Under the pieces are notes generated by a model. It was not told where the DNA came from. It did not search any database and was given only the letters and a program-made list of their open reading frames with translations. Positions 24,976 to 35,115 of a stretch of 64,000 bases of DNA are shown here, one piece after another; the first letter of the stretch is position 1; the number at the start of each line of letters is the position of its first letter. The stretch comes from Sulfurimonas sp. HSL1-2 (lineage in GTDB: Bacteria > Campylobacterota > Campylobacteria > Campylobacterales > Sulfurimonadaceae), in assembly GCF_039645565.1 (NCBI RefSeq), contig NZ_CP147914.1:1237573-1301572 (forward strand), given 5' to 3'. The translations under genes and the position numbers were made by a program.

Positions 24976-26136
24976 TCAGTAAAACGCCGCAATAATGGCA
25001 TAACAGATAAAGAAAAAGAGGTGCGACGTCCCCTCGAAATAGTTCGTATAGCCGTCATCCGTCGTTTTCCATGCCAGTACAATGGTCAGGATCAGCGCCC
25101 CGACCTGCAGGGTGTTGAAGTCCAGCGTCAGCGGGTGGGCGGTCGTGTAGGAAAGCGCAAGCAGCGCCGGGACCGTCAGCATGATCGACACCGTCGAGGC
25201 CCCCATGGCGATGTTGATAACCCGCTGGATCTGGTCGTTGCGCGCCGCCGTAATCGCCGTCATGATCTCCGGGGCGACCGAGATGATCGCGATAATGAGA
25301 CCCGCCAGGCCGACCGGGAAGTCGTACTCCTGTACAAGCGACATCCCTTCGTCCGCGAAGATCTCCGCCACGATGCCGATCAGGGCGATCAGGGCGAAGA
25401 TGACCACAAAATTACCGACGGTCGAAAGGCGTTCGAAGGCGTCCGGCTGCTCCTCATCGGCCTCTTCGCCTTCTGCCAGGCGGCGCTTGTAGCGGAAGAT
25501 GCGGCTGCGGGCCGTCGCTTTGAAAAAGTGAGAGTGTGTCTTTGTCTGGAAAATGAAAATGACGATATAGAAACAGAAGAGTACGAACCCGATGATGTTG
25601 CTGGCAAGGATCAGGTCATGGTGCGACTCTGAGGTAAAGTGCATGATGCTCGGCACCAGCAGCGCGGAGGTCGCCACGAGCAGGATTGTCGTGTAGGTAC
25701 TGGAAGTATCTTCGTTGTGCTCCTGCTCTTTGAACGCCAGCCCGCCGATAAAGACCGCCAAGCCCAGCAGGACGTTCATGTCCACGATGACGGCGGAGAT
25801 GATCCCCCCTTTGACAGTGTCGACCGCTCTGGGGTCATTGTGCGACGTCATCAGGACCATGTAAAGCAGGATGATCTCGACGATCACGGCACTGAAAGTG
25901 AGTACGAAGGAGCCGTAGGGCTCTTCGAGACGCTCGGCGAGTACTTCGGCGACTTCTGCGACGGTCATGGAGAGCAGGGCAATGGATACGGCGGAGAGTG
26001 TCGTAGCAAGATAGGCGTTATGATAGTGATGGAAAACGAAAGCGATTACACCGAGTACAATCCCGTACACGGCGATTTTATTTTGAGAGAGTCCTTCCTG
26101 CAGCGTCAGGGGACTCGATGAGGGGTCTGCGTTCAA
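24976..26136 (-). CDS. chaA: calcium/proton antiporter ChaA-like
   Basis: A 386-residue CaCA exchanger with about eleven helices. Two alpha-repeats carry acidic ion-site residues: AERLEEPYGSFVLTFSAVIVE (about 67-87) and AIISVAPEIMTAITAARNDQ (about 285-304). A charged central loop (RRLAEGEEADEEQPD) separates the halves. TTG start with ribosome site TAGGAG eight bases ahead; the MurF-N-like gene ends 11 bases upstream, so they form one operon. Confidence 0.82.
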   Translation of the reverse strand: MNADPSSSPLTLQEGLSQNKIAVYGIVLGVIAFVFHHYHNAYLATTLSAVSIALLSMTVAEVAEVLAERLEEPYGSFVLTFSAVIVEIILLYMVLMTSHNDPRAVDTVKGGIISAVIVDMNVLLGLAVFIGGLAFKEQEHNEDTSSTYTTILLVATSALLVPSIMHFTSESHHDLILASNIIGFVLFCFYIVIFIFQTKTHSHFFKATARSRIFRYKRRLAEGEEADEEQPDAFERLSTVGNFVVIFALIALIGIVAEIFADEGMSLVQEYDFPVGLAGLIIAIISVAPEIMTAITAARNDQIQRVINIAMGASTVSIMLTVPALLALSYTTAHPLTLDFNTLQVGALILTIVLAWKTTDDGYTNYFEGTSHLFFFICYAIIAAFY

Positions 26137-26147
26137 CGCAATTGCTC

Positions 26148-27146
26148 CTAGAAGAGGGTTGGTGTTTCGGTTTTGATATGCATCGTCTCCAGCAGGCGTT
26201 TGTCCTGGCCGCCGATCAATGCAAAATGAAAAGGAACCGTTTTTAGTAGCTGCATTATATCTTCTTGGGTCTCATATAGCAAGAATGTGTCGTGATCGTC
26301 GGGTGCCATGGCGGAACCCTTCGGCATCAGATAGATGATTTTGGCCCACTTCGCTTCACTGCGGATAAAGTCCACCTCGCGCAGCAGCAAGGAGAGGTCC
26401 GGTTCGAAAATAAGCACCTTGCCTCCCTGCCCGAAAGTCTTGACCCGGAGGTCGTCGCCGACGAAGACGGGAACGAAGTGCGTGCTTCCCTGCATCCCGC
26501 CGACAATGAATGTCAGGCCCTGCGACTTGGCGAATTGATAAAGATGGCCGAGGTAGGGAAGGAAGAAGGGAGAGAGCTGCATCCGCTCGTAATAGACGTC
26601 ATCGAGGACGAAAGACGTTTCAAAGAGGGTCTGTTCCGCAATGTCGACGGGAACGTTGCCCGTCTTGGGAAGCGGCAGCACCTGAACGAAGAGATCCTCG
26701 CAGCGTTTGCGTTCGGGCACGAAGACCCAGCTGCCCTCACGAAGGTCCCAAAGATCATAGAAATGGGTGCGGAGCGTCCCCTGCCAGACGTAGCAGCGCG
26801 GATCTTTGAGCATCTGGGAGGCCACGGCGAGGGTGACGTCGTCGCAGCTGTAGACATGCAGCGACTTCTCCAGCATGCGGAAACGCAGCAGGCGCAGCAG
26901 CGTATATTCGACCGACTCCACTTTCAGCCAGGCGATCTCGGGGTCGGTGACCGTACACGCCTCTTCATAGAGCACTGCATAGGCGCCGTTGGCCACCGCC
27001 TTGGGGATGTCCGCCGCGTCAAAGGCGATAAAAAGATCACCCCGTCTCACCTTCTGGACGTCAAGAACAATGGCGTCGACAAGCGTCACCGCCGGGTCGG
27101 ACATCATCTCCGCCCCCGTCAATGAGAGGAGGTTCTGGAGCCTCAT
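26148..27146 (-). CDS. MurF N-terminal-domain-like protein of unknown function
   Basis: A 332-residue cytosolic protein. Residues about 22-80 (LVDAIVLDVQKVRRGDLFIAFDAADIPKAV..., G-A-Y-A-V-L) resemble the N-terminal substrate domain of MurE/MurF (S/D-R-x-V-x-x-G-D-L-F), but the ATP-binding GTxGKT loop and the rest of a Mur ligase are missing. A Gly-rich VGGMQGS lies near residue 219. Overlaps the metG stop by four bases. The function is not recognised. Confidence 0.6.
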   Translation of the reverse strand: MRLQNLLSLTGAEMMSDPAVTLVDAIVLDVQKVRRGDLFIAFDAADIPKAVANGAYAVLYEEACTVTDPEIAWLKVESVEYTLLRLLRFRMLEKSLHVYSCDDVTLAVASQMLKDPRCYVWQGTLRTHFYDLWDLREGSWVFVPERKRCEDLFVQVLPLPKTGNVPVDIAEQTLFETSFVLDDVYYERMQLSPFFLPYLGHLYQFAKSQGLTFIVGGMQGSTHFVPVFVGDDLRVKTFGQGGKVLIFEPDLSLLLREVDFIRSEAKWAKIIYLMPKGSAMAPDDHDTFLLYETQEDIMQLLKTVPFHFALIGGQDKRLLETMHIKTETPTLF

Positions 27147-29083
27147 CCGACGGAACTGCCTGCCTTTCTCGGTGCTTCGGGGCGCATCAGCGAGAGGCCT
27201 TCGTCATCCTTTGCCGCCAGCAGCATCCCTTCGGAGACCATGCCCATCAGCTTGGCCGGTTTCAGGTTCGCGACGACACAGACCTGCGTGCCGACAAGGC
27301 TCTGCGCCTCGTAATACTCGCGGATGCCCGCCACGACCTGGCGCGGTTTCTCCTCGCCGACGTCGACCTGGAGCTTGAGCAGTTTCTTGCTTTTTGGCAC
27401 CTCTTCGGCTTCGACGATGGTACCGATTTTGAGCTGGGTCTGGAAGAACTGGTCGATGGTGATCAGGTTGTCCGCTTCGACCGGTGCCGCCGCTTTCGCT
27501 TTTTTCGGCGCCTCCTCCTCTTTGGCATTGGGCTGTGCCGCCGGGGCCTGGTCCATCAGCGGGGCTTCGATACGCGGGAAGAGGGGCGGGACCTGCTTGA
27601 TCGTGAAGGTCGGCAGGAGCTTGCCGCCTTTGACGAGATCGTTATACGCATTGGTGTCGATGGCAAAACCGAGCGCATCCGCGATCGTCGCCGTCGTGGT
27701 CGGCATAAAAGGGTGCAGCAGCACGGAAGCTTTGGCAAGGATGTTGGCAACAAGGGCCACCAGCGCCAGCGCCTCCTCTTTTTTGCCCTCTTTCATCTTG
27801 ACCCACGGCGCATGCGCCTCAATCGCCTTGTTCCCGATGGTGAAGAGCTTCCAGAGCTCTTCGAGGAAGCGGTGCGTCTGGACCTCGTCCAGGAACCGCT
27901 CGACGCTGCCGAGTACGGCTTCGACTTCCTCCATCTCCGCTTTGTGGTAGGTCATGACATCGCTACTGTCGATGACGAAATCGGAGTATTTGCCGCTCAT
28001 CCCGATGATACGGTTAAGCAGGTTCCCCAGATCGTTGCTGAGATCGGAGTTGATCCGGTCGATCAGGGCGCGCTGGGAGAAGTCGCCGTCCTGACCGAAG
28101 GGGACTTCACGCATCATGAAGTAGCGCAGGTTCTCCAGGCCGTAGACGTCGGCGACCTCTTTGGGGCTGACGACGTTGCCTTTGGACTTGCTCATCTTCT
28201 CGCCGTCGCGGGTCCACCAGCCGTGGGCGCCGATGTGCTTGGGAAGCGGGAGGTCCAGGCTCATCAGGAACGCCGGCCAGTAGATGGCGTGGAAGCGGAG
28301 GATATCCTTGCCCACGAGCTGCATCTGTGCCGGCCAGAAGTCCATTTTCGCTTCGTCGCGGCCGTAGCCGAGCGCCGTGATGTAGTTGAGCAGGGCGTCG
28401 AGCCAGACGTACATGACGTGTTTGCTGTCGCCTACGGATTCGGGCAGCGGCACGCCCCAGGTGAAGCTCGTACGTGTCACGGAGAGGTCATTAAGGCCGC
28501 CCTTGACGAAGTTGATCACCTCGTTGCGGCGGGATTTCGGCAGGATAAAGTCCTGGTGCGCTTCGTAATAATCAAGCAGCTTCTGCTCATACGCCGAGAG
28601 TTTGAAGAAGTAGCTCTCCTCTTTGACGATAGTGGTCGAGCGGCCGCAGTCCGGGCAGAACTCCCCGTCGATGAGCTGGGTTTCGGGGAAGAAGGTCTCG
28701 CAGCTGACGCAGTAGTGACCCTCGTAATTGCCCTTGTAGATATCCCCCTTGGCATACATCTTCTCAAACGCCTTCTGGACACCGGTCATATGGTCCTTGT
28801 CCGTCGTGCGGATGAACTGGTCGAAACTGATGCCGAATTCGTCCCAGAGGTTGCGGAAGCTGGCGCTGATCTCGTCGGCGAACTGCTGCGTCGGTTTCTC
28901 AAACTTCTTCGCCGACTCTTCGATCTTCTGGCCGTGTTCGTCCGTCCCCGTCAGGAAATAGACCTCTTCGCCGATCAGACGGTGGTAGCGGGCCAGCGCA
29001 TCCGCGATGAAGGTTGTATAGGCGTGGCCGATGTGCGCCTCGCCGTTGACGTAGTAGATGGGGGTGGTGACGTAATAGCTCAT
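27143..29083 (-). CDS. metG: methionyl-tRNA synthetase
   Basis: A 646-residue class I synthetase. HIGH-type motif AHIGHAY (about 14-20), zinc cysteines CVSCETFF and CPDCG (about 127-147), KMSKSKGN (about 297-304), and a C-terminal EMAP/tRNA-binding domain (about 545-640: LKIGTIVEAEEVPKSKKLLKL). An Ala/Lys/Glu-rich linker precedes it. The frame is open to 29233, but MSYYVTTPIYYVNGEAHIGH at 29083 with upstream AAGGAT/AGAGAG is the real start; the extension would run through the next small gene. Confidence 0.95.
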   Translation of the reverse strand: MSYYVTTPIYYVNGEAHIGHAYTTFIADALARYHRLIGEEVYFLTGTDEHGQKIEESAKKFEKPTQQFADEISASFRNLWDEFGISFDQFIRTTDKDHMTGVQKAFEKMYAKGDIYKGNYEGHYCVSCETFFPETQLIDGEFCPDCGRSTTIVKEESYFFKLSAYEQKLLDYYEAHQDFILPKSRRNEVINFVKGGLNDLSVTRTSFTWGVPLPESVGDSKHVMYVWLDALLNYITALGYGRDEAKMDFWPAQMQLVGKDILRFHAIYWPAFLMSLDLPLPKHIGAHGWWTRDGEKMSKSKGNVVSPKEVADVYGLENLRYFMMREVPFGQDGDFSQRALIDRINSDLSNDLGNLLNRIIGMSGKYSDFVIDSSDVMTYHKAEMEEVEAVLGSVERFLDEVQTHRFLEELWKLFTIGNKAIEAHAPWVKMKEGKKEEALALVALVANILAKASVLLHPFMPTTTATIADALGFAIDTNAYNDLVKGGKLLPTFTIKQVPPLFPRIEAPLMDQAPAAQPNAKEEEAPKKAKAAAPVEADNLITIDQFFQTQLKIGTIVEAEEVPKSKKLLKLQVDVGEEKPRQVVAGIREYYEAQSLVGTQVCVVANLKPAKLMGMVSEGMLLAAKDDEGLSLMRPEAPRKAGSSVG

Positions 29084-29100
29084 ACTCTCTAATATCCTTG

Positions 29101-29304
29101 TTAAAATTCGAATCCGCCGGTCTCGCCCTTGGACATGCTGTCGTAGACGGCGGCGACGTAGCTCTTGCGCACGTCGCATCCCAGGCAGTGCTCGCAGGCG
29201 CTGCAGCTCTTGACGCCGTGCTCGGCCTGGCACGCCTGCAGTTTCTCGATCATCGCATCGAGCTGCAGTTCGAAACGGTCTTTTTCCGCGTCACTCTGCG
29301 CCAT
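29101..29304 (-). CDS. small cysteine-cluster protein
   Basis: A 67-residue protein with a helical N-terminal half ([20 protein letters not shown]) and five cysteines in C-x18[10 protein letters not shown], then [20 protein letters not shown]. The spacing suggests a metal or Fe-S site. It lies between fbp and metG, overlapping fbp by 14 bases, and looks co-expressed with both. No named family is recognised. Confidence 0.65.
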   Translation of the reverse strand: MAQSDAEKDRFELQLDAMIEKLQACQAEHGVKSCSACEHCLGCDVRKSYVAAVYDSMSKGETGGFEF

Positions 29305-30145
29305 AGGCCGCTTTTACCTTGCCGATTTCATATTTGGAGCCGAAGAAGCAGGGGGTCGTTTCATGCGGGTCGCTGCAGGGCAGGTCCATCAGGCGGTTCC
29401 CTTTCTCGTCGACCGCCTCGCCGCCGGCCATCTCATAGACGAACGCAAACGGGAAAACTTCGAAAAGCTTGCGCAGTTTGCCGTCGGGTTTATCGGTCGT
29501 GCCCGGGTAGCTGAAGAGGCCGCCCCCTTTGAGCAGGATCTGGTGCAGGTCAGGGACCATACCGCCGGAGTAGCGCAGGCGGTACCCCTCGCCAAAGAGG
29601 CCGTCGATGAGCTGTTTGTGGTGGGAAGGCCAGTGCTGCTGGGTGCCGCCCGGCGCGTTGAGCTTGCCCTTTTCGCCGATTTTGATCTGCTCGAGCTCTT
29701 TGAAGCGGCCGTGGCGCCAGGTGTAGTGGCGGACGTTGTTCTTGTAGGCCGTCACCATTTCGGTGCGCGGGCCGTAGACGACGTAGACGGAAGCGATCAT
29801 TTTCTGCGCGCTCCATTCGCCGTCGTAGATGCCGAAAATGGAGCCGACGCTCAGGTCGACGTCGATCAGGCTGGAGCCGTCGAGGGGGTCGTAGGCGATG
29901 CAGAGCTGCCCGTCTTCGTGCAGGATCTCCTCCTCCTCTTTCTCCTCGCTGGCGATCGCCTTGACGAGCGGAATGCGGGAAAACTCCTCGGCGATGATCA
30001 GGTCGCTCTGGATGTCGAGCTTGAGCTGAACGTCTCCGGACTGGTTGGAGTGGGCCGAGTAATCGGTATCTTCGTTGGTGATCGCTTCGTGAATACGGTG
30101 CGCGGCACGTTCGATGGCTTCAAAGACGGGGGCGAGAGTCTGCAT
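29291..30145 (-). CDS. fbp: fructose-1,6-bisphosphatase class I
   Basis: A 284-residue enzyme removing the 1-phosphate of fructose 1,6-bisphosphate, the committed step of gluconeogenesis. Metal/phosphate motif [20 protein letters not shown] (about 86-105) with Glu-rich loop ASEEKEEEE before it. The ATG at 30145 follows AAGGAGATATA; it shares one base with the mobB stop. In an rTCA autotroph this enzyme channels fixed carbon to hexoses. Confidence 0.93.
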   Translation of the reverse strand: MQTLAPVFEAIERAAHRIHEAITNEDTDYSAHSNQSGDVQLKLDIQSDLIIAEEFSRIPLVKAIASEEKEEEEILHEDGQLCIAYDPLDGSSLIDVDLSVGSIFGIYDGEWSAQKMIASVYVVYGPRTEMVTAYKNNVRHYTWRHGRFKELEQIKIGEKGKLNAPGGTQQHWPSHHKQLIDGLFGEGYRLRYSGGMVPDLHQILLKGGGLFSYPGTTDKPDGKLRKLFEVFPFAFVYEMAGGEAVDEKGNRLMDLPCSDPHETTPCFFGSKYEIGKVKAAYGAE

Positions 30146-30648
30146 TATATCTCCTTGGCATGGTTGAGGATCCACCCGACGACGGCGTCGGGGTCGTTAA
30201 GATCGAGGACGGCGACCTTGTCGGGAAGGTCATAGTCGTCCAGCGTGACGCTGTCGTCGACGGCGAGGGCATTCATATAGGGGAAATAGGCCTCGTCGAT
30301 ACGGTCGCGGAAGATGCTGATCCGCGGCAGCGGCAGGGTTTTAAGCCCTTCGACGAGCAGGATGTCAAAATGGCCGAAGAGCTTGATCAGTTCGTCAAGC
30401 TCATGGTGGCGGTGGGAGAAGAGGGTGGTACGGCTGGGCGACGTCACGATCACCTCGGCGCCGGTATCGGTAAACTTGTAGCTGTCCTTGCCGGGGATGT
30501 CAAAGCGCGCTTTGTCCTTCGGATCGTTCTTGATGATGGCGACCTCTTTGCCGTGCTCATGCATCAGTTTGGCGGCCACTTTGACGATCAGTGTCGTTTT
30601 TCCGCTGTTCGAAGGGCCGGTAAAGGCAACGGCAAGACGTTTTTTCAT
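30145..30648 (-). CDS. mobB: molybdopterin-guanine dinucleotide biosynthesis protein MobB
   Basis: A 167-residue P-loop GTPase ([13 protein letters not shown], about 9-21) supporting Mo-bis-MGD cofactor assembly with Mob[14 protein letters not shown] is the family's downstream signature. A TATAAT -10 at 30690-30695 on the minus strand lies in the divergent spacer with the next lipoprotein gene. Confidence 0.88.
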   Translation of the reverse strand: MKKRLAVAFTGPSNSGKTTLIVKVAAKLMHEHGKEVAIIKNDPKDKARFDIPGKDSYKFTDTGAEVIVTSPSRTTLFSHRHHELDELIKLFGHFDILLVEGLKTLPLPRISIFRDRIDEAYFPYMNALAVDDSVTLDDYDLPDKVAVLDLNDPDAVVGWILNHAKEI

Positions 30649-30689
30649 GGTAACTGCATCCCCGGGAGCTCTCCCTTTAAATATGGGGG

Positions 30690-30695
30690 ATTATA
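30690..30695 (-). promoter_or_regulatory. -10 box of mobB-fbp operon
   Basis: Reads TATAAT on the minus strand, about 42 bases upstream of the mobB start. Confidence 0.45.
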
Positions 30696-30756
30696 GTCCA
30701 CAATGGTTGAAAATCTCTTAAGATGGGCGCAAATGGGCAGCAGGACGACATTCCGC

Positions 30757-30762
30757 TATAAT
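30757..30762 (+). promoter_or_regulatory. -10 box of the 30790 lipoprotein
   Basis: TATAAT about 27 bases before the ATG, followed by a CGGAGT ribosome site at 30781-30786. Confidence 0.45.
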
Positions 30763-30789
30763 GCTGCAAACCAAGTACTCCGGAGTCTT

Positions 30790-31263
30790 ATGCGCTATTG
30801 GCCTACCCTCTTGATCACCGCGGTGCTCTTTTCCGCCTGCAGCAAAGAGAGCGCTTTTACCCACTTCAGCAAGCTCGACAGCCGGCATGAAAGGGCGGTC
30901 GCCAACCTCAAACGCGTGACGCTGACCGACGAGGCCAACCGTACCGCCGCCCTGATCAGCATCCTGCACCTCAACCCCGTCGATCCGCAGCTCTACGGCA
31001 AACGGCCGTCATTCTTCGTCTCCCTTTTCGACCGCGGCGGACGGACGCTCGAGGAGTATAACATCACCCTCAACGGCAAAACGCCCGTCGGCCTGGCCCA
31101 GCTGGACGAGAACTGCTCTCTGCGGGAGCTGATGCCGCTGAACAACCCGTGGAACCGCTACTACCAGCTGCTTTTCCGTCCGACGAAGGAGGCGAATCTT
31201 ACTTTGTTTTTCGGAACCGGTCCGTCTTTGAAGGGTGAAGTAACGTTTCACACAGATCAATAA
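30790..31263 (+). CDS. putative lipoprotein
   Basis: A 157-residue protein with lipobox LFSA-C (Cys17, MRYWPTLLITAVLFSAC). The mature part holds a conserved-looking block: LNPVDPQLYGKRPSFFVSLF, NNPWNRYYQLLF, and an ending LTLFFGTGPSLKGEVTFH. No family recognised. The frame runs to 30703 upstream, but the lipoprotein start is clear. Its last 65 bases overlap the end of the convergent lytic transglycosylase gene. Confidence 0.72.
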   Translation: MRYWPTLLITAVLFSACSKESAFTHFSKLDSRHERAVANLKRVTLTDEANRTAALISILHLNPVDPQLYGKRPSFFVSLFDRGGRTLEEYNITLNGKTPVGLAQLDENCSLRELMPLNNPWNRYYQLLFRPTKEANLTLFFGTGPSLKGEVTFHTDQ

Positions 31264-32836
31264 GCGAGACCGGCTCGCCCAGGATCTTCTTGTAGACCAC
31301 GTAGTTGGTCAGCACTTTCTTTCCGTACTCCCGCGTTTCCGTCGTCCGCATCAGCTCCATGCTCAAAAAAGGCTCGTAGGGGCCGGGGTTGAACTTGTCG
31401 TCGAGCAGGTAGCGTTTGGTAAAGCCGATACCCCCGTTGTAGGCATAGGCGATGAAAAGGGGGTGGTAGACGCGGTACTGCAGCCAGGCGATATGGGGCT
31501 TGGCGTAGAGCAGGTTGATGTGCGGGTCGAACATGTCAAACAGCGTTTCGCGCCCGCAATCCACCTGGCCGTCCATCGCGCGGCACAGAAACGGCATCAT
31601 CTGCATCAGCCCCAGGGCGTAGGAGTGCGACAGCGCCGCCGGGATAAAGCGGCTCTCCTGGCGCATCAGCGCGTAGATGATCGCCTTTGTATCCGTATCG
31701 ACGTCCGTCAGCTCCGCATCATAGGGCATGACATAGCCCTGCAGCCGGTAGCGCGACGCCTTTTCGATGATAAACGACTGCAGCGGCACGAGGTTTTTCG
31801 CGTCGTACCGTTTGGCCAGCGCATAGAGTTCGTTTTTGGGCGTTCGGCCGATGGTGTCCAGCAGCTCGTTCCAGACAAAGGGGTCGGAGAGATTCAGGTC
31901 TGACACGGCATCGGACGTCTGCAGCTGCGAATAGTAGTTTTCCGGGAACGTCCCCGTCTTCTCCATCGCGTAAAGGGTGTAAAAGTTGATATCCCAGCTT
32001 TGTGCCAGCAGCTTCCACATCAGGTCGTTCTTCTCGGAAGCCAGCGCCTGCCAGAAGAGTGCCTTATCCTTGTCGCTCTGGTAGTAGGCCTTGTCGCCGG
32101 AGCGCTGGAAGAGTTCGATCGCCCGCGATTTTGATCCGCGCAGCAGCTGGTTGAGCCCCAGGTAAAAGAGTCCCCGCGGATCAAGCCCCTCGACGGCATC
32201 GACCTTGGTGAGGGCCCAGCCGAATTTTGAGAGCTTCTCATCATTGATCGTACTCATCACCGCCGTCGTAAAACCGGGCGCTTTCGCCAGCGCCTGCATA
32301 TAGTCGTAATCGGGGATGAAGTTGAACTGTCTGCGTTTGGAGTCGCCGTAGCTGCCGTTATAGACCCGCAGAAAGAGGGCGGGACTGTATTGCCTGTAGT
32401 GCGCAGAGAGGTTGGTGTCGTCAAGGACCTCGGCCGCCGTTTTGAGTCCGGGGTCGCCCACCAGGTCGACGACCCGTGCGCGTGCGTCTTTGTGCATCGC
32501 GGAGAGTTTTCCGACAGAGACTGCGAGCTTCGCGCACCCGGAATCGTCGGTACGGATCAGCTCCTTGACGCCCATTTTCATGCACTGCACGGTATAGGCG
32601 ACTTCAGGCCGGTCGCTCTTCTGCGCGTACGCAAAGAACATCCGCTGGCCGACATTGTGGACCAGGTAGAACGCTTCGTCGGCCTGTGCGGAGGTGATGT
32701 TCTGGTCGAGATACTGCCAGATCATGAAATTGCGGGCGTTTGAAGGGGGCTTGGAACGGATTTCGTCCAGGGTGATATCAGCGTACAGCGGCAGCACGCC
32801 GAGCAGCAGCGTTGCGAGGGCGGCCCGCAGAAACAT
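31199..32836 (-). CDS. soluble lytic murein transglycosylase (Slt-like)
   Basis: A 545-residue periplasmic enzyme: signal peptide MFLRAALATLLLGVLPLYA-D, a long alpha-superhelical region (about 20-390), and a C-terminal SLT domain with catalytic Glu in ALMRQESRFIPAALS (about 400), SYALGLMQMMP, and AYNGGIGF. It cleaves peptidoglycan exolytically. Followed after two bases upstream by yggT. Its 3' end overlaps the convergent lipoprotein gene by 65 bases. Confidence 0.88.
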   Translation of the reverse strand: MFLRAALATLLLGVLPLYADITLDEIRSKPPSNARNFMIWQYLDQNITSAQADEAFYLVHNVGQRMFFAYAQKSDRPEVAYTVQCMKMGVKELIRTDDSGCAKLAVSVGKLSAMHKDARARVVDLVGDPGLKTAAEVLDDTNLSAHYRQYSPALFLRVYNGSYGDSKRRQFNFIPDYDYMQALAKAPGFTTAVMSTINDEKLSKFGWALTKVDAVEGLDPRGLFYLGLNQLLRGSKSRAIELFQRSGDKAYYQSDKDKALFWQALASEKNDLMWKLLAQSWDINFYTLYAMEKTGTFPENYYSQLQTSDAVSDLNLSDPFVWNELLDTIGRTPKNELYALAKRYDAKNLVPLQSFIIEKASRYRLQGYVMPYDAELTDVDTDTKAIIYALMRQESRFIPAALSHSYALGLMQMMPFLCRAMDGQVDCGRETLFDMFDPHINLLYAKPHIAWLQYRVYHPLFIAYAYNGGIGFTKRYLLDDKFNPGPYEPFLSMELMRTTETREYGKKVLTNYVVYKKILGEPVSLIDLCETLLHPSKTDRFRKTK

Positions 32837-32838
32837 TT

Positions 32839-33135
32839 TTAGAGCGCACCTGCCAACGCGTAGACCAAACGGACGAAGATGACGTCGATCACCTGAAGAC
32901 CGATAATGATGATGAGCGGCGCGAGGTCGATGCCGTTAAAAACGGTCGGGACGTAGCGGCGAAGCAGGGCGTAGGCCGGTTCGGTCAGGCGGTAAAGCAC
33001 CTGCACGATAGGATTGGTCGGATCGGGGCGCACCCAGGTGAGCAGGGCGGCGATGATGACGACCCAGATGTAGACGTTGAGGAGCGTATGGACGATTCCG
33101 CCGAGACCGGCGATGATACTGCCGAGCGTACTCAT
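32839..33135 (-). CDS. YggT family membrane protein
   Basis: A 98-residue inner-membrane protein with two YggT helical units; the typical [20 protein letters not shown] segment (about 36-55) and a second [14 protein letters not shown] helix are seen. The family is linked to osmotic tolerance and division. It overlaps the gltX stop by four bases. Confidence 0.85.
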   Translation of the reverse strand: MSTLGSIIAGLGGIVHTLLNVYIWVVIIAALLTWVRPDPTNPIVQVLYRLTEPAYALLRRYVPTVFNGIDLAPLIIIIGLQVIDVIFVRLVYALAGAL

Positions 33136-34430
33136 TTCACGATCTCCCCGAGGTAGGATTTGATCTCCGTATAGACGTCGGCCAGCTCCGGACCGTGTTC
33201 GGCACCGGTCAGCAGCAGGCGCAGGGATTTGAAGAGCTGTTTGCCCTTGATGCCCGTCGTATCGACGACATGCTGCTTGAGATCGTCGAAGGCTTCGAAG
33301 TAGGGCGCCGCTTTGATGGCGGCGCGGATCGCCTCGGCACTCTCGGCGAATTCATCCGGGATCTCCTTCGGCGCGAACACGGCTGCCACCTTCGACTTCA
33401 GCTCCTTGGTCGTGCTGGCCTCTTCCAGGTAGAGTTTGGCCAGTCTCCCGATAGCATCGTCGGCAAACCCGACGTAGCGCGAGAGCTCTTTGTCATCCAT
33501 ACGGCGGAGGTGTTCGCGGTTGATATGGCGCAGCTTGTCGATGCTGAAACGCGCCGGTGCGCGGGAGATGTTTTTAAGGTCGAACCAGGCCACCGCATCG
33601 GCCATCGTAAAGACCTCTTCAGGCGTCTTGTTGCCGATGAGAATGAGGTAGTTGGCGATCGCTTCGGGCAGGAACCCCTCTTCGAGCATCCATTTGACGC
33701 TCGACGCATTGTCGCGCTTGCTCATCTTCTTGCCCTCGTCGTTGAGGATGATGGGCAGGTGGGCGTATTCGACCTTCTTGTCATAGCCCAGGGCATCGCG
33801 GATCGCGATCTGCTTGGAGGTGTTGGAGAAGTGGTCCTCGCCGCGGATGACCAGGGAGATGTCGCCGAGCATATCGTCGATGGCACAGGCAAAGTTGTAG
33901 GTCGGGAACTTTTCCGCGCGCAGGATGATGAAACTGTCGATATCCGCCGGGTCGAACGTCGCCGAACCCTTGATGATATCTTCGACCGTGATCGGCGCAT
34001 CGGGGCGCTTCAGGCGGACCGTAAACGGGTTCTCGTTGTCGATCGTCGCTTCGGGCGGAAGGTGCGTACAGGCGTCATCATAGCGGAAGGGCTTCTTCTG
34101 TTCCTTGGCCAGTTCGCGTTTGCGGTCAAGCTCCTCGGGGGTACAGAAACAGTTGAAGGCCTTCTTCTCCTGCAGCAGCTGGATCGCCATGGCACGGTGA
34201 AAACGCAGGTTGTTGCTCTGATAGATAACGTCAATGTACTCGATCCCGAAAAGGGCCAGGATCTGCAGGATCTCTTTGTCCTTGCCTTCAATGTTCCGCT
34301 CTTTGTCCGTATCTTCGATCCGGATCAGCAGCGGCTCATTGCGCTGGCGTGAGAGGAGGGCGTTGAAAATGGCAACGCGAAGGTTTCCGATGTGCATATC
34401 TCCTGTCGGGCTTGGGGCAAAACGCAGCAT
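33132..34430 (-). CDS. gltX: glutamyl-tRNA synthetase
   Basis: A 432-residue class I synthetase: [15 protein letters not shown] at the N terminus (HIGN) and KKMSKRDN (about 235-242) as KMSKS. The ATG at 34430 ([10 protein letters not shown]) is behind AGGAACC; the frame runs further up to 34601 without likely coding. Campylobacterota usually carry two GltX copies, one charging tRNA-Gln with Glu for later amidation; which type this is cannot be settled here. Confidence 0.93.
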   Translation of the reverse strand: MLRFAPSPTGDMHIGNLRVAIFNALLSRQRNEPLLIRIEDTDKERNIEGKDKEILQILALFGIEYIDVIYQSNNLRFHRAMAIQLLQEKKAFNCFCTPEELDRKRELAKEQKKPFRYDDACTHLPPEATIDNENPFTVRLKRPDAPITVEDIIKGSATFDPADIDSFIILRAEKFPTYNFACAIDDMLGDISLVIRGEDHFSNTSKQIAIRDALGYDKKVEYAHLPIILNDEGKKMSKRDNASSVKWMLEEGFLPEAIANYLILIGNKTPEEVFTMADAVAWFDLKNISRAPARFSIDKLRHINREHLRRMDDKELSRYVGFADDAIGRLAKLYLEEASTTKELKSKVAAVFAPKEIPDEFAESAEAIRAAIKAAPYFEAFDDLKQHVVDTTGIKGKQLFKSLRLLLTGAEHGPELADVYTEIKSYLGEIVK

Positions 34431-34572
34431 AGAAAGGTTCCTGATTTTTTTGTGAAATATTAACGAAACAAGCTTAATGGCGGAGCCGCCTATCACATTT
34501 AATCGTGACGACAACGCTGCGCCCGTCCGGCGGATTAGGCGGCCGCTATGTAAAATGGGGTAGACTGTCGCT

Positions 34573-35106
34573 ATGAAAGCATTATTGATTGATCCCGACA
34601 CCCAATCCGTTTCCGTCCAGGATTTCGACGGACAGCCCCACAGCCTTTACACCCTTTTCGGCTCCCTGCTCGTCGACGGCAACGCCCTGCTGAAGGCCCA
34701 TACGGTCTACAGCGGCGGCGAAGCGTTTGAAAAAGGGCAGAAGGGCTTCTTTCTGGGCGAAAAGCTGCTTTTCGGCAAGGCGCTGGTCGTCGGCATGGCC
34801 GATATCGAAGAGGTGGATGCGACCATCGAAGCGGAGACCCTGCAGCAGCTCATCCGGTACGACCTGCCGGCATTCTACCGCACGGCGATCTCCCTGCTGC
34901 CATCGGATTTCACCTTTGATCAGGTCTATGCGCTCGAAGGGATGGAGGGGGCGACCGCCGAATGGGTCCTCTACGCGTTCAGTCTCGCCGACGAAGCGAC
35001 ACAGGGCTATTTTCTCGATGAACTGAAAAAGACGGTATCGGGGGAAGAGGGGGTGCATCCCTACCTGGAGAAAATGGGTAATCTCGCCATCCGTTCGATG
35101 CAATAG
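34573..35106 (+). CDS. conserved hypothetical protein
   Basis: A 177-residue soluble protein, acidic, opening [20 protein letters not shown] with a DUF-like N-terminal strand pair and a helical C-terminal half. No signal peptide, no membrane segment and no recognisable catalytic motif. Divergent from gltX; a TAAAAT stretch at 34550-34555 is a possible -10. Coding looks genuine from length and codon use. Confidence 0.65.
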   Translation: MKALLIDPDTQSVSVQDFDGQPHSLYTLFGSLLVDGNALLKAHTVYSGGEAFEKGQKGFFLGEKLLFGKALVVGMADIEEVDATIEAETLQQLIRYDLPAFYRTAISLLPSDFTFDQVYALEGMEGATAEWVLYAFSLADEATQGYFLDELKKTVSGEEGVHPYLEKMGNLAIRSMQ

Positions 35107-35115
35107 ATAGGCGAA

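Noticed and set aside
24816-25082. An 88-codon minus-strand frame at the chaA end
   Set aside because: It overlaps the chaA coding region out of frame and the hairpin-rich spacer; no ribosome site or domain. The spacer is better treated as noncoding.
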